Assembly (NCBI GenBank): GCA_964426545.1
Contig: CAYRQP010000017.1
Coordinates: forward strand, 1 to 48,147
Source: CAYRQP01 sp964426545
Lineage (GTDB): Bacteria > Fermentibacterota > Fermentibacteria > Fermentibacterales > JCC-6
DNA length: 48,147 nt
Reading direction: 5' to 3'
The notes beneath the pieces were generated by a model. The model made no database searches, was not told the DNA's origin, and saw only the letters and a program-made list of their open reading frames with translations. Below, piece after piece: positions 18,693 to 26,791 of the stretch (positions are counted from its first letter, which is position 1; the number at the start of each line of letters is the position of its first letter). The translations under genes were made by a program, and so were the position numbers.

Positions 18693-19079
18693 ATGTCTGT
18701 CATAGATGAAATGAAGAGTAAAGGTGTCGAACTTATAGCAAATTGCCACTGTCCGTACTCGGACTATCATGTAAGTGCTGTGCTCGAAGATTCGGATGGG
18801 AATTTTCATTACGGTGTTAATGTTGAGAATGCATCATACGGATTGACTAATTGCGCCGAGAGGACGGCTGTTTTCAATGCTGTCTCTGCAGGAAATACTG
18901 ATTTTAGAAGACTATTGATATACTCGCCGGATGTTTTTGCATATCCGTGCGGAGCGTGCAGACAGGTACTGGCAGAATTCTGCGATTCTGATTTACCGAT
19001 AATAGTGTGCAGTACTGAAAAAACCGAGTCTTTTACTCTCGGAGAGCTGCTTCCGCTTACTTTTGCTCTTCGGAAGTAG
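18693..19079 (+). CDS. cdd: Cytidine deaminase
   Basis: Zinc-dependent hydrolytic deamination of cytidine and deoxycytidine to uridine in pyrimidine salvage. 128 residues, the short tetrameric type. Zinc ligands C54 (in NCAERTAV, with catalytic E56) and C86/C89 (PCGACRQVL) are intact, and the substrate-binding FNAENASYG-like stretch reads VNVENASYG. It lies 35 bases after the NFACT gene with AGAGG ahead of the ATG. Its 3' end overlaps the converging PC4-like gene by 23 bases. Confidence 0.96.
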   Translation: MSVIDEMKSKGVELIANCHCPYSDYHVSAVLEDSDGNFHYGVNVENASYGLTNCAERTAVFNAVSAGNTDFRRLLIYSPDVFAYPCGACRQVLAEFCDSDLPIIVCSTEKTESFTLGELLPLTFALRK

Positions 19080-19293
19080 TTCCTTCAAGGTCTTGAAGTG
19101 CTTCGCCTATAGCTTCATATACCTGTTTCATCATGTCAGGTGTAAGCGTCACTCCTTTTCTTGTCGGTTTCCAGTCCCCGACATCATCAATATAGTGGAT
19201 TCTGATATTGACATACTGTCCACCTTTGAATTCCGATAGGGAAATCCGCAACATATCATTTCCCTTTTCGATATCCCTGACTATTTTATCCAT
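19057..19293 (-). CDS. PC4/YdbC-like ssDNA-binding domain protein
   Basis: 78 residues. ISLSEFKGGQYVNIRIHYIDDVGDWKPTRKGVTLTP followed by an amphipathic helix is the PC4 (transcriptional coactivator p15) fold as found in bacteria. There the small dimer binds single-stranded nucleic acid and may act in transcription or replication. The second ATG (19254, before LRISLSEF) is closer to the domain start, so the true N-terminus may be 13 residues shorter; GGGGGGAAATGG ahead of the first ATG supports the longer one. It is monocistronic, with 194 AT-rich bases upstream. Confidence 0.82.
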   Translation of the reverse strand: MDKIVRDIEKGNDMLRISLSEFKGGQYVNIRIHYIDDVGDWKPTRKGVTLTPDMMKQVYEAIGEALQDLEGTTSEEQK

Positions 19294-19443
19294 TTCCCCC
19301 CTCTTATGTACTTTCCTGTCGAAATCTCCAGTATTATTTATTTTTGCATATTTGCAGGTATCAGTATTACATCTCTAGGTTCTGTAGAGTCTTAACATAA
19401 ATCATTAAGAAAAAGTAATTATACTTATACATATATAATCTAA

Positions 19444-19465
19444 TTACATTAAGACTTGAATGTAA
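19444..19465. repeat. AT-rich inverted repeat downstream of nrdJ
   Basis: TTACATT (19444-19450) and AATGTAA (19459-19465) form a 7-bp stem with an 8-base loop, 23 bases beyond the nrdJ stop. A second small palindrome, CTGAATATTCAG, lies between it and nrdJ. There is no T-run in the minus direction, so it is at best a weak terminator. The rest of 19294-19487 is AT-rich and probably holds the promoter of the PC4-like gene, but I could not fix one with good spacing. Confidence 0.35.
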
Positions 19466-19487
19466 AGTCCTGAATATTCAGAATAGA

Positions 19488-21899
19488 TTAGCCGCATTCC
19501 GAATAGCCGCAGTTCATGGCACATGCCACACAGCCTGACTCGTATTTAAGCGGTCCGCCGCACGTGGGGCAGGCACCTGCAAGATTCTCGACAGCATCTT
19601 CTTCTTCGACTATACCGTCGATGGTGAAGGTGTTCTCATCAGGTACAGGTTCCACTGATTGTATAGCATCTCCCAGAGTAAGGGGCTCATCAGTCTCTTC
19701 ATTCAAATACCATTCGATGGTTCTGCCTATTGCATCTGCACAGGACAGGATGCGGTTGCCGCTTTGCCAGACGACTCTGTGACAACTGATGCCCATGAGT
19801 TCCCTGACGATGGATTCAGGCTCGATATTCGACCGCAGAGCAAGTGAAACAAGCCTGCTGATCGCTTCAGACTGACTTGCGGCACAGCCGCCGGCTTTTC
19901 CCATTTGTGAGAATATCTCGACAGGTCCGTTCGAATCTACATTGATCGTTACATAAAGGTTTCCGCATCCGGTTCTGATTCGGCGAGTGACCCCTGTGGT
20001 GACATCTCCCCTGTCCCGTGGTCCAACTTTTACAGGAGGAAGTATCAGTTCCTCTATTTTCTCTTTCTCCCCGCTGAGATTGAGAACCTGCTTGTCGCGG
20101 CTCTTGTCTCGGTAAACTGTTACACCTTTGCATCCGAGTCTTCTTGAGAGTTTGAACACTTCGGCAATTTCTTTGCGGGAGGCATCTTCGGGCAAATTCA
20201 CAGTTTTGGAAACTGCGTTGTCAGTGTACTTCTGAAAAGCAGCCTGCATCCTGACATGATACATCGGAGAAATATCGTGGGAAGTCGTAAATAATCTCTG
20301 CACATCCTCGGGGACTTCGGAGATTCCCTTACAGGAACCTTTTTCGGCAACTTCTTCCAGAACCGCTTCGCTGTAGAAATCCCTCTCATGTGCCACTCTT
20401 GTGAATTCCTCAACAGCTTCGACAAGTTCATCATCCTTGTCGAGCAGGTTCTTTCTCGTAAAAGCCAGAGCAAACACGGGTTCTATTCCACCGGAACATC
20501 CCGCAATCATGCTTATCGAGCCGGTTGGTGCTATTGTCGTTACGGTTGCATTTCGGAGCGGTGGGTGATTTTTCTCGTCATATACGCTTCCATTGAAATT
20601 CGGAAAGGCACCCCTCTCCTCTGCAATATCCACACTTGCTTTTCTGCCCTTCTCTGCAATGAAACCCATCATGTCTTCGGCAAAGAGAAGTGCTTCTTCT
20701 GAATCATAGGGCATACCGAGTCTGAAAAGCAGGTCGGCGAATCCCATAATGCCGAGTCCGATTTTCCTGTTACCGGCAACAACTTCTGCTATCTTGGGAA
20801 GAGGATATTTGTTTATCTCTATGACATCATCCAAGAACCGGACAGCAGTTCTTACTGTCCGTTCTAATCTGTTCCAGTCCATGACGCATCGTTTATCTTC
20901 GTTTGTGCGCACCATTTTCGATACGTTTACCGAACCGAGATTACAGGCTTCATATGCAAGAAGTGGTTGCTCTCCACATGGATTGGTTGCTTCAATGTCC
21001 CCTATGTGCGGAGTCGGATTGGCATCGTTCATCCGGTCGATGAAAATAATTCCCGGTTCACCTGAGTTCCAGGCGGAATCTACTATGCTGTTGAATATCT
21101 CCGTGGCGTCTCTCGACTCCACTGTATTGCCGGTTCTGGGATTCACAAGATTGTAGGATGTCTTCCGCTCAACCGCATCCATGAATTCGTCGGTTGCAGC
21201 AATCGACAGGTTGAAATTGTTCAATTTCGCCATGTCTCGCTTAATGTTGATGAAATCTTCTATGTCAGGATGGTCGACCCTGAGAACTGCCATGTTTGCA
21301 CCCCGGCGCTTCCCTCCCTGCTTAACAGTATTGGTTGCTTCATCGAACACATTCATGAAAGACAGAGGACCGCTTGATACACCGCTTGTAGAAAGAACCG
21401 CGTCATTTTCAGGACGCAGGTTTGAGAAGGAGAAACCGGTTCCGCCGCCACTCTTGTGGATTAGTGCCGTGTTTTTTACAGCAGTGAATATACTGTCCAT
21501 ACTGTCTTCGATAGGCAGAACAAAACATGCTGACAATTGGCCCAGTTCCTGACCGGCATTCATTAGCGTTGGTGAATTGGGAAGGAATTCCAGACGTGCC
21601 ATCATGTTATAAAATCTTCTTGAAACAATTGCTGTGTCGCCGCCGAAGTGACTTTCAGCTTCTGCTACAGCATTTGCCACGCGCAGGAGCATGTCCCTTG
21701 GTTCTTCTATGACTTCCCCGGAGAGTGACCTTTTAAGATATCTTTTACGAAGAACGGTAAGTGCATTGTTTGTGAATTCCGGTTCGACTTCCTCCACGGT
21801 TCCCGGCGTTCCTGCTGCTTGTTCTGCTTTTGTATTATCTGTGACCGTATCGGTTTCAATTTCATTGAATAGATTCTGCTGAAGATAAGCTTCGCTCAA
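19488..21899 (-). CDS. nrdJ: Adenosylcobalamin-dependent ribonucleotide reductase (class II)
   Basis: Reduces ribonucleotides to deoxyribonucleotides using a thiyl radical made by coenzyme B12, with no oxygen requirement. 803 residues. The active-site pair is C125 (LSACFV) and C319 (EACNLGS). The thiyl cysteine is C308 in NPCGEQ with N306 and E310. SGGGTGFSFSNLRP and CSGGIEP are typical of the vitamin B12-dependent NrdJ group. The C-terminus ends in a zinc-ribbon/redox segment (CPTCGGPLKYESGC...CAMNCGYSEC). There is no NrdB radical subunit nearby, as expected. Start is TTG with GGGGGA ahead. The leader and promoter are listed separately. Confidence 0.96.
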   Translation of the reverse strand: MSEAYLQQNLFNEIETDTVTDNTKAEQAAGTPGTVEEVEPEFTNNALTVLRKRYLKRSLSGEVIEEPRDMLLRVANAVAEAESHFGGDTAIVSRRFYNMMARLEFLPNSPTLMNAGQELGQLSACFVLPIEDSMDSIFTAVKNTALIHKSGGGTGFSFSNLRPENDAVLSTSGVSSGPLSFMNVFDEATNTVKQGGKRRGANMAVLRVDHPDIEDFINIKRDMAKLNNFNLSIAATDEFMDAVERKTSYNLVNPRTGNTVESRDATEIFNSIVDSAWNSGEPGIIFIDRMNDANPTPHIGDIEATNPCGEQPLLAYEACNLGSVNVSKMVRTNEDKRCVMDWNRLERTVRTAVRFLDDVIEINKYPLPKIAEVVAGNRKIGLGIMGFADLLFRLGMPYDSEEALLFAEDMMGFIAEKGRKASVDIAEERGAFPNFNGSVYDEKNHPPLRNATVTTIAPTGSISMIAGCSGGIEPVFALAFTRKNLLDKDDELVEAVEEFTRVAHERDFYSEAVLEEVAEKGSCKGISEVPEDVQRLFTTSHDISPMYHVRMQAAFQKYTDNAVSKTVNLPEDASRKEIAEVFKLSRRLGCKGVTVYRDKSRDKQVLNLSGEKEKIEELILPPVKVGPRDRGDVTTGVTRRIRTGCGNLYVTINVDSNGPVEIFSQMGKAGGCAASQSEAISRLVSLALRSNIEPESIVRELMGISCHRVVWQSGNRILSCADAIGRTIEWYLNEETDEPLTLGDAIQSVEPVPDENTFTIDGIVEEEDAVENLAGACPTCGGPLKYESGCVACAMNCGYSECG

Positions 21900-21912
21900 T
21901 GCGTCCCCCGCA

Positions 21913-21949
21913 ACCCTAGTGGGTCAGTTATCCGCAGTATCTGCTGCGG
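21913..21949 (-). promoter_or_regulatory. Two small hairpins in the nrdJ 5' leader
   Basis: CCGCAG/CTGCGG (21932-21949, 6-base loop) and ACCC/GGGT (21913-21924, 4-base loop) are perfect stems in the roughly 110-base leader between the predicted nrdJ promoter and its start. The second hairpin sits directly before the GGGGGA ribosome binding site and could affect initiation. I do not see the conserved core of a cobalamin riboswitch (no GCCACTG box), so this is only a structured leader. Confidence 0.35.
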
Positions 21950-22019
21950 TGGGTAAATTTCGTTACTTTTAACCCCTGCACTGAATTATCCGGGTAAGAG
22001 TAGTGAAAACAATAAGTAT

Positions 22020-22048
22020 ATATTATCAATATTTAGTGCCTTTGACAA
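22020..22048 (-). promoter_or_regulatory. Predicted sigma-70-type promoter of nrdJ
   Basis: On the minus strand, TTGTCA (22048-22043) and TAATAT (22025-22020) are separated by exactly 17 bases. The spacer carries CACTAAATATTG, which resembles an NrdR box core (22024-22039). A repressor bound there would block polymerase, which fits ribonucleotide reductase control, but the outer positions of the box match poorly and no second box at the usual distance was found. Confidence 0.5.
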
Positions 22049-22057
22049 GTACCCTAT

Positions 22058-22069
22058 ACAACCTGTTGT
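22058..22069. promoter_or_regulatory. Small inverted repeat between nrdJ and the sigma gene
   Basis: ACAAC and GTTGT form a perfect 5-bp inverted repeat with a 2-base centre, just upstream of the nrdJ promoter and about 85 bases before the sigma start. It has the size of a regulator half-site pair but no known operator is recognised. Confidence 0.25.
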
Positions 22070-22117
22070 GTAATTCCTTATTTTATTGTCTGACTACCTT
22101 TTCCTTGCCAAATCGTG

Positions 22118-22123
22118 TATAAT
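22118..22123 (+). promoter_or_regulatory. Candidate -10 box of the sigma operon
   Basis: A perfect TATAAT preceded by GTG lies 31 bases before the TTG start. No good -35 hexamer is found at 16-18 bases (TACCTT is the sequence there), so it could be weak or activator-dependent. It also overlaps an alternative upstream GTG start of the sigma gene, which argues against that longer reading. Confidence 0.35.
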
Positions 22124-22153
22124 TTACTTAAAAATACTGCTTTGGAGTGGACT

Positions 22154-22684
22154 TTGACGACAGAAAAACACCGACAATTCGAACAGGAAGTGCTTCCCCA
22201 TATCGATGGATTATATGGATATGCACTCCATCTTACGCACGACCCCGAAGATGCTTCGGACCTTGTTCAGGAAACCTACGCCCGTGCATTGAAAGCACGA
22301 CATCAATATACCCCGGGAACAAATTCCCGTGCGTGGTTGTTTGCTATTTTGAGGAATGTGTTTTTTAACCAAAAAAGAGCCGCTGCCCGCAAACCAACGG
22401 TAAATGCCGGAGAGTGGATCGATGACCTTGAAGACAAAGAAACTTTCGAGATAATGAAGAGCCAATTTAATCCTGAAAAAAAGTTTCTGGATGATTTGAT
22501 GGACCTTGAAATAAAAAATGCCATCAATTTACTTCCTGTAAGTTTCAGAACAGCGGTCATTCTGTGCGATGTCCAGGGTTTTTCCTACACAGAAATTGGA
22601 GAGATGCTTGATATACCAATCGGAACCGTAAGGTCCCGCATACACAGGGGAAGAGCTATATTACGTCATCTGCTTCACAACTGA
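22154..22684 (+). CDS. ECF-family RNA polymerase sigma factor
   Basis: 176 residues with region 2 (GYALHLTHDPEDASDLVQETYARAL, -10 recognition and core binding) and region 4 (LPVSFRTAVILCDVQGFSYTEIGEMLDIPIGTVRSRIHRGR, -35 recognition), and no region 3, as in ECF sigma factors. TTG at 22154 is chosen because GGAG stands six bases upstream and homology starts just after it; a GTG at 22115 would add 13 residues overlapping the -10 box. It heads an operon with a zinc-type anti-sigma factor, so it is probably released by a stress signal. The regulon is unknown but likely includes the downstream envelope genes. Confidence 0.92.
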   Translation: MTTEKHRQFEQEVLPHIDGLYGYALHLTHDPEDASDLVQETYARALKARHQYTPGTNSRAWLFAILRNVFFNQKRAAARKPTVNAGEWIDDLEDKETFEIMKSQFNPEKKFLDDLMDLEIKNAINLLPVSFRTAVILCDVQGFSYTEIGEMLDIPIGTVRSRIHRGRAILRHLLHN

Positions 22685-22711
22685 CTGACATTACGGAGGG
22701 GAAAGATAAAA

Positions 22712-22942
22712 ATGAAGTGTGAGGAGTTCCATTCTCATATTCACGATGTTGTATCAGGTGTAGTTCTCGAAGACCATCGCCTGAATCAGTTGAACGAGCA
22801 TCTGGATGAGTGTGAATCCTGCCGTTTGATTCACGAACAGATGCACTCCATGAAAGCATCTGTCAGGAATGTGATGCGTGTACAGGCACCCCGGGAATTG
22901 AAATCAACAATTTCATCACTTTTCGATGCTGACAGAAATTGA
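22712..22942 (+). CDS. Zinc-finger anti-sigma factor, short form
   Basis: 76 residues. HxxxCxxC (H30, C34, C37) after an N-terminal helix is the ZAS (zf-HC2) anti-sigma domain that clamps the ECF sigma factor. GGAGGGG precedes the ATG. Unlike most such proteins it has no membrane segment and stops right after the ZAS domain. The next gene, overlapping at TGATG, starts with a membrane anchor. The two together have the size and layout of one ordinary membrane-bound anti-sigma factor. Confidence 0.85.
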   Translation: MKCEEFHSHIHDVVSGVVLEDHRLNQLNEHLDECESCRLIHEQMHSMKASVRNVMRVQAPRELKSTISSLFDADRN

Positions 22943-23427
22943 TGATACTGACAGAACGATTCTATCATCTCGCAACAGTCACTCTCATACTGCTTCTCTG
23001 TGCATTGCCTATCCTCTTCCGCAAGCCTGCGGGAACGGTTGAATCAGCCGTTGAAATTGCGTTCTATGCACAGATTCTCAGCCATCTGGATTCTGCAAAT
23101 ACGGTCACGGAGCCTGACTACCATAGATGGGCAAACGGAACAGGATTTAAAGTTTTAGATTGTACTCCTTTACTGACCTCTGATAACATCGTTTCGGGAA
23201 ATCACGAATACTATCCATATAGACTCACGACTCTGCGGGATGTTGAAACTCAAAGCATTCTGATATTTCTCTCATCACCGGCAGTAATTCCACCGGGAAA
23301 CATCTACACCTTACCGAATGGGCGGGAGATATCGATTCGGACTGATGGTGACTGTGCTGTCATGCTTCTTGGAAGTACTGACAGTGACCTGCTCTCAGGA
23401 ACATATTTGAGTATTATCGATAATTGA
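22942..23427 (+). CDS. Membrane-anchored small protein after anti-sigma
   Basis: About 161 residues. One hydrophobic segment (VTLILLLCALPILF) near the N-terminus is followed by a roughly 130-residue domain rich in beta-strand patterns, likely outside the cytoplasm. No family is recognised. The ATG overlaps the anti-sigma stop (TGATG); a TTG one codon earlier is equally possible. No ribosome binding site is seen, so translation probably depends on termination-reinitiation. By position it may be the sensory half of the anti-sigma system. Confidence 0.7.
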   Translation: MILTERFYHLATVTLILLLCALPILFRKPAGTVESAVEIAFYAQILSHLDSANTVTEPDYHRWANGTGFKVLDCTPLLTSDNIVSGNHEYYPYRLTTLRDVETQSILIFLSSPAVIPPGNIYTLPNGREISIRTDGDCAVMLLGSTDSDLLSGTYLSIIDN

Positions 23428-23463
23428 AATGATTCAGTTCAACATAACTTGAGTGGAGAATTT

Positions 23464-23979
23464 ATGAAAAGATTTATGCTGATTATATCCTGTATAGTTT
23501 TTCTCCTGTTTTCATGCGGTACCGAAGGGAACACCTCTGTTGAAACAACTGCTCAACAGATTCCTCCCGAAGAACAGCTCATCCCCGTCGATCTGCCTTT
23601 CGATGTATACTCATATACACCGGAAGGTGATGAGTATACCGTTACCTTTGCTCCGGGACAAAATGTTCTCTTCTATTACTGGATGCCTTTGATACGGCAG
23701 GAGGAATCAGAATCGGATATTATGTATCTTGTGGAACTGAACGACTCTTCCCTGGTCGTAATTCCCGTACAACTGGATCCTTCTTCGAGAAACCAGGCAC
23801 AGAGGATAATCAATGAGATGAACATCGGTTTGGCAGTATGTCAGACCGATCCGATGTTCTATGACCGCTACGGAAGTGGCGAACTGCCTATCACCGTCTA
23901 TATAGTACCCGGCGAAGAACCGGTAGTGGAAACCGGATTTGGTTCTCCGCAGCGGATACTGGATTCTTCGGAAGAATAA
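23464..23979 (+). CDS. Lipoprotein with thioredoxin-like fold lacking CxxC
   Basis: 171 residues from the ATG that has GGAG six bases upstream; the open frame starts five codons earlier. Lipobox LFSC gives Cys18 as the lipidated residue. The mature part shows a TlpA/thioredoxin-like order: a VLFYYWMPL strand where the CxxC helix should start, VVIPVQLD, a middle helix, and LPITVYIVPGEEPV like the cis-Pro strand. There is no CxxC, so redox activity is unlikely; a binding or sensing role is possible. The fold call is by pattern only. Its stop overlaps the next start (TAATG). Confidence 0.65.
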   Translation: MKRFMLIISCIVFLLFSCGTEGNTSVETTAQQIPPEEQLIPVDLPFDVYSYTPEGDEYTVTFAPGQNVLFYYWMPLIRQEESESDIMYLVELNDSSLVVIPVQLDPSSRNQAQRIINEMNIGLAVCQTDPMFYDRYGSGELPITVYIVPGEEPVVETGFGSPQRILDSSEE

Positions 23980-24710
23980 TGAGAAATCTCGTTCTCATTA
24001 GTGATATTCACCTGTATCCCGAAAACGAGGTACATCCCGGTCGGGAGAACTTCTATGTCTTTCTTCAGCATTTGATCGATCAAACGGTTCCCGGAGATTT
24101 ATGGATTCTCGGTGACCTTTTCGATTTCTGGTTTGAATATCCGAAATTCATTCCCGACGATTACCCTGAATTGTTCGCTCTGTTTCAAAAACTGAATTCC
24201 ACCGGATGGATAGTGAATGTACTTCGGGGAAATCATGATTTCGGGATGAACGGCAAATTTGAAGAGGTTACGGGAGCCAAAATTCTAACCGGCCGAACAG
24301 TCGAGATTGACCACAACGGTACAAGGATACTGCTTACTCACGGAGACGGACAGGGCTCGGGTGATATCGGTTACAAATTGATAAGACCAATCCTGCGCTC
24401 ATCTGTTTCTGCCTTCCTTTTCAGATTGCTTCCCCGTAAATTCGCTTTCACTTTTGCCCGCTCATTCTCAGACACAAGTAAAAGAATACTGCGGGAGGAG
24501 TGCGACCTGATACCGAACGGACTTGGCAAATGGGCAGCGAAGCAACTTGCCGGGAGCATCGATATTGTGGTAACCGGTCACACTCATGTTGCATGTCTGG
24601 AAGAGAGTGAAAACGGAATTTTTGTCTCACTTGGTGATTGGCTCACAAAATGGACATATTGCATTATAGATGGTGAGACCGGAAAACCGGCTCTTCTAAC
24701 ATTCAAATAG
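23979..24710 (+). CDS. LpxH-like metallophosphoesterase
   Basis: 243 residues of the calcineurin-like family with the UDP-2,3-diacylglucosamine hydrolase pattern: SDIHL (D9, H11), GDLFDFWFEY (D46), GNHD (N85, H86), HGD (H121) and GHTH (H201, H203) as the two-metal site. LpxH splits UDP-diacylglucosamine to lipid X in lipid A synthesis on the inner membrane face. Its place in an ECF-controlled envelope operon, away from other lpx genes, leaves open a related phospholipid-sugar substrate. Coupled to the lipoprotein gene by TAATG. Confidence 0.85.
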   Translation: MRNLVLISDIHLYPENEVHPGRENFYVFLQHLIDQTVPGDLWILGDLFDFWFEYPKFIPDDYPELFALFQKLNSTGWIVNVLRGNHDFGMNGKFEEVTGAKILTGRTVEIDHNGTRILLTHGDGQGSGDIGYKLIRPILRSSVSAFLFRLLPRKFAFTFARSFSDTSKRILREECDLIPNGLGKWAAKQLAGSIDIVVTGHTHVACLEESENGIFVSLGDWLTKWTYCIIDGETGKPALLTFK

Positions 24711-24725
24711 TCAAAGGAATACGAT

Positions 24726-25685
24726 ATGATTGAGTCAAAGGACACGGCGACACCCTTTGTTTCTGTTGTCATCCCTGCATACAACGAACAGGACAGCCTG
24801 AAAGAGCTCACATCCGAGATAACCGCATCTCTCAGCGCATTTACCTATGAGATCATTTTCATCGATGACGGAAGCCTGGATGATACCTGGAAGATCATCA
24901 CAGGCTTATCGAAAGAGAACAACATCTCCGGTCTGCGTCTGATAACGAATCAGGGCAAGGCAGCTGCACTTGCCGCAGGTTTTGTTCATTCAAAGGGCAG
25001 GTTCGTAGCCACTCTCGATGCCGACCTTCAGGATGACCCGGCTGAAATACCGAAGATCATTTCTCTAATGGAGAACAAAGATTTAGATCTGGTAAGCGGA
25101 TGGAAAAAAGAGAGAAAAGATCCACTCGGGAAGAAGATTCCGTCGAGGCTCTTCAACGGTACTGTAAGACTGGTTACCGGCGTAAGACTGCACGACTTCA
25201 ACTGCGGGCTGAAGGTATACCGGAAAACTGTTATCGAGAATCTAAACCTTTACGGTGAAATGCACCGCTTCACTCCCGTTCTTGCCCATCAGAAGGGCTT
25301 CAAGGTTGGAGAAAAAGTCGTAAATCACCGTCCGAGAAAGTTCGGAGAAACAAAATACGGTGCTGCACGCTTCTTCAGGGGGTTCTCAGACTTCATTACA
25401 GTTCAGTTTCTTCATAAATACTCTTTCAGACCGCTTCATTTCTTTGGCGGGATAGGCACACTCCTGACTTTTGTCGGAATTGTCATCTCCATATATCTGA
25501 CTGTATTGCGTTTCATGGGTGAATCGATTGGTAGAAGACCACTCCTTCTTCTCGGTGTATTACTCATCGTGGTGGGATTTCAGTTTGTTTCACTTGGGTT
25601 GCTCGGTGAAATGACACTCAGGTTCGCGGGCAGAAAGCCTTTCGATATATCAGAAACAACTGATTCCGGACCTTCTGTAAAATGA
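24726..25685 (+). CDS. Polyprenyl-phosphate glycosyltransferase (GT2, DPM1/GtrB-like)
   Basis: 319 residues. The GT2 domain (about 10-225) has VVIPAYNEQDSL, FIDDGSLDDT, and DAD (98-100) in TLDADLQDDP for nucleotide-sugar and metal binding. Two C-terminal membrane helices (about 233-262 and 268-292) match the GtrB/DPMS type, which loads a sugar onto undecaprenyl or dolichyl phosphate at the cytosolic face. The lipid-linked sugar would serve GT-C-type enzymes such as the YfhO-like protein downstream. The frame overlaps the next gene by 4 bases. Confidence 0.93.
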   Translation: MIESKDTATPFVSVVIPAYNEQDSLKELTSEITASLSAFTYEIIFIDDGSLDDTWKIITGLSKENNISGLRLITNQGKAAALAAGFVHSKGRFVATLDADLQDDPAEIPKIISLMENKDLDLVSGWKKERKDPLGKKIPSRLFNGTVRLVTGVRLHDFNCGLKVYRKTVIENLNLYGEMHRFTPVLAHQKGFKVGEKVVNHRPRKFGETKYGAARFFRGFSDFITVQFLHKYSFRPLHFFGGIGTLLTFVGIVISIYLTVLRFMGESIGRRPLLLLGVLLIVVGFQFVSLGLLGEMTLRFAGRKPFDISETTDSGPSVK

Positions 25686-26791
25686 GAATAGCCCTTGCAG
25701 GTCCATTTCCTCCTTATAGGGGAGGGATTGCACAGTTCTCATCGATGCTCCTTCAATCCTTCGAGAATCTCTATCCGGAACATACTTTCATTCCCATATC
25801 TTTCAGCAGGCTTTATCCTTCCGTGCTTTTCCCGGGAAAAACCCAGTATTCTGAGGATACTGCTGCCCAAAAGCAGGATATCCCTGAGATTCTCGACTCC
25901 TTAAATCCTCTAGGCTGGAAAAAATCAAGGGATTTCTTCTCATATACCGAAATAGATGCTGTGATTCTGCAGTGGTGGCACCCTTTCTTTGCACCTGTCC
26001 TGAAGTATTCCATTCCACCTGACCTTACACGGATCGCGATTTGCCACAATGTAAGTTCCCATGAATCCTTTCCGCTGGGCAAGACACTGACCCGTAAGTT
26101 CCTGCAAAACATGAATTATGCTGTTGTTCATGGAGATAATTCTTACAGTGAAGCATCTTCTATCATTCCCCCGGAAAGACTGATCAAACTTTTCCATCCG
26201 ATTTATGACCAGTATCTCGATAATGACATCACAGCATCAACGGCAAGAAAAACACTCGGGTATTCAGATGACGATAAGGTTATTCTCTTCTTTGGGCTCA
26301 TCAGACCATATAAGGGCATCATGGACCTTCTTGAAGCCTCCGCTTCCCTCCCTCCCTATGCAAAAGTTCTGATTGTCGGTGAAGCCTATTCAGGAGCAGA
26401 TGAGATAAGAGAGAGAATTGCACAAGCTGATCTTTCAGGCAGGGTGCTTTGGATCGACAGGTTCGTCCCTGACAGGGACGTGGCACTCTATTTCAACTGC
26501 GCTGATGCTGTTGTTCTTCCATACAGAACTGCCACCCAAAGCGGCGTTGCACAGATAGCTCTCTCATTCAGAAAACCACTGGTTCTCACCGATACAGGGG
26601 ATCTTCCCGATTTGATCGATGAAGGTTCTTCCGGATTTCTTTCTAAACCCTCTTCCCCATCTCACCTTAGAGATGCAATTATCGACTGTCTTGAACTTAT
26701 CGATGACCCCGGTCTGCAATCCCGCATTGCAAATAAAGCTGCTTATTTTAGTTGGGATTCTTATATAAAAACGATTATGGGGAGATTGTGA
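25682..26791 (+). CDS. GT4-like glycosyltransferase
   Basis: 369 residues with the GT-B fold. The N-terminal domain starts ALAGPFPPYRGGIAQFS, and the C-terminal donor domain has LFFGLIRPYKG and VLPYRTATQSGVAQIALSF, typical of GT4 retaining transferases. Acts in the cytoplasm on a lipid-linked or secreted glycan. ATGA overlap with the gene before and TGATG with the epimerase after. Confidence 0.9.
   Translation: MRIALAGPFPPYRGGIAQFSSMLLQSFENLYPEHTFIPISFSRLYPSVLFPGKTQYSEDTAAQKQDIPEILDSLNPLGWKKSRDFFSYTEIDAVILQWWHPFFAPVLKYSIPPDLTRIAICHNVSSHESFPLGKTLTRKFLQNMNYAVVHGDNSYSEASSIIPPERLIKLFHPIYDQYLDNDITASTARKTLGYSDDDKVILFFGLIRPYKGIMDLLEASASLPPYAKVLIVGEAYSGADEIRERIAQADLSGRVLWIDRFVPDRDVALYFNCADAVVLPYRTATQSGVAQIALSFRKPLVLTDTGDLPDLIDEGSSGFLSKPSSPSHLRDAIIDCLELIDDPGLQSRIANKAAYFSWDSYIKTIMGRL

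Noticed and set aside
21900..22015. Cobalamin riboswitch before nrdJ
   Set aside because: The conserved GCCACTG box and surrounding core are missing; only small hairpins remain.
22024..22039. NrdR box as a firm regulatory site
   Set aside because: Only the core matches and the usual second box about 31 bases away is absent, so it is kept only as a remark under the promoter.
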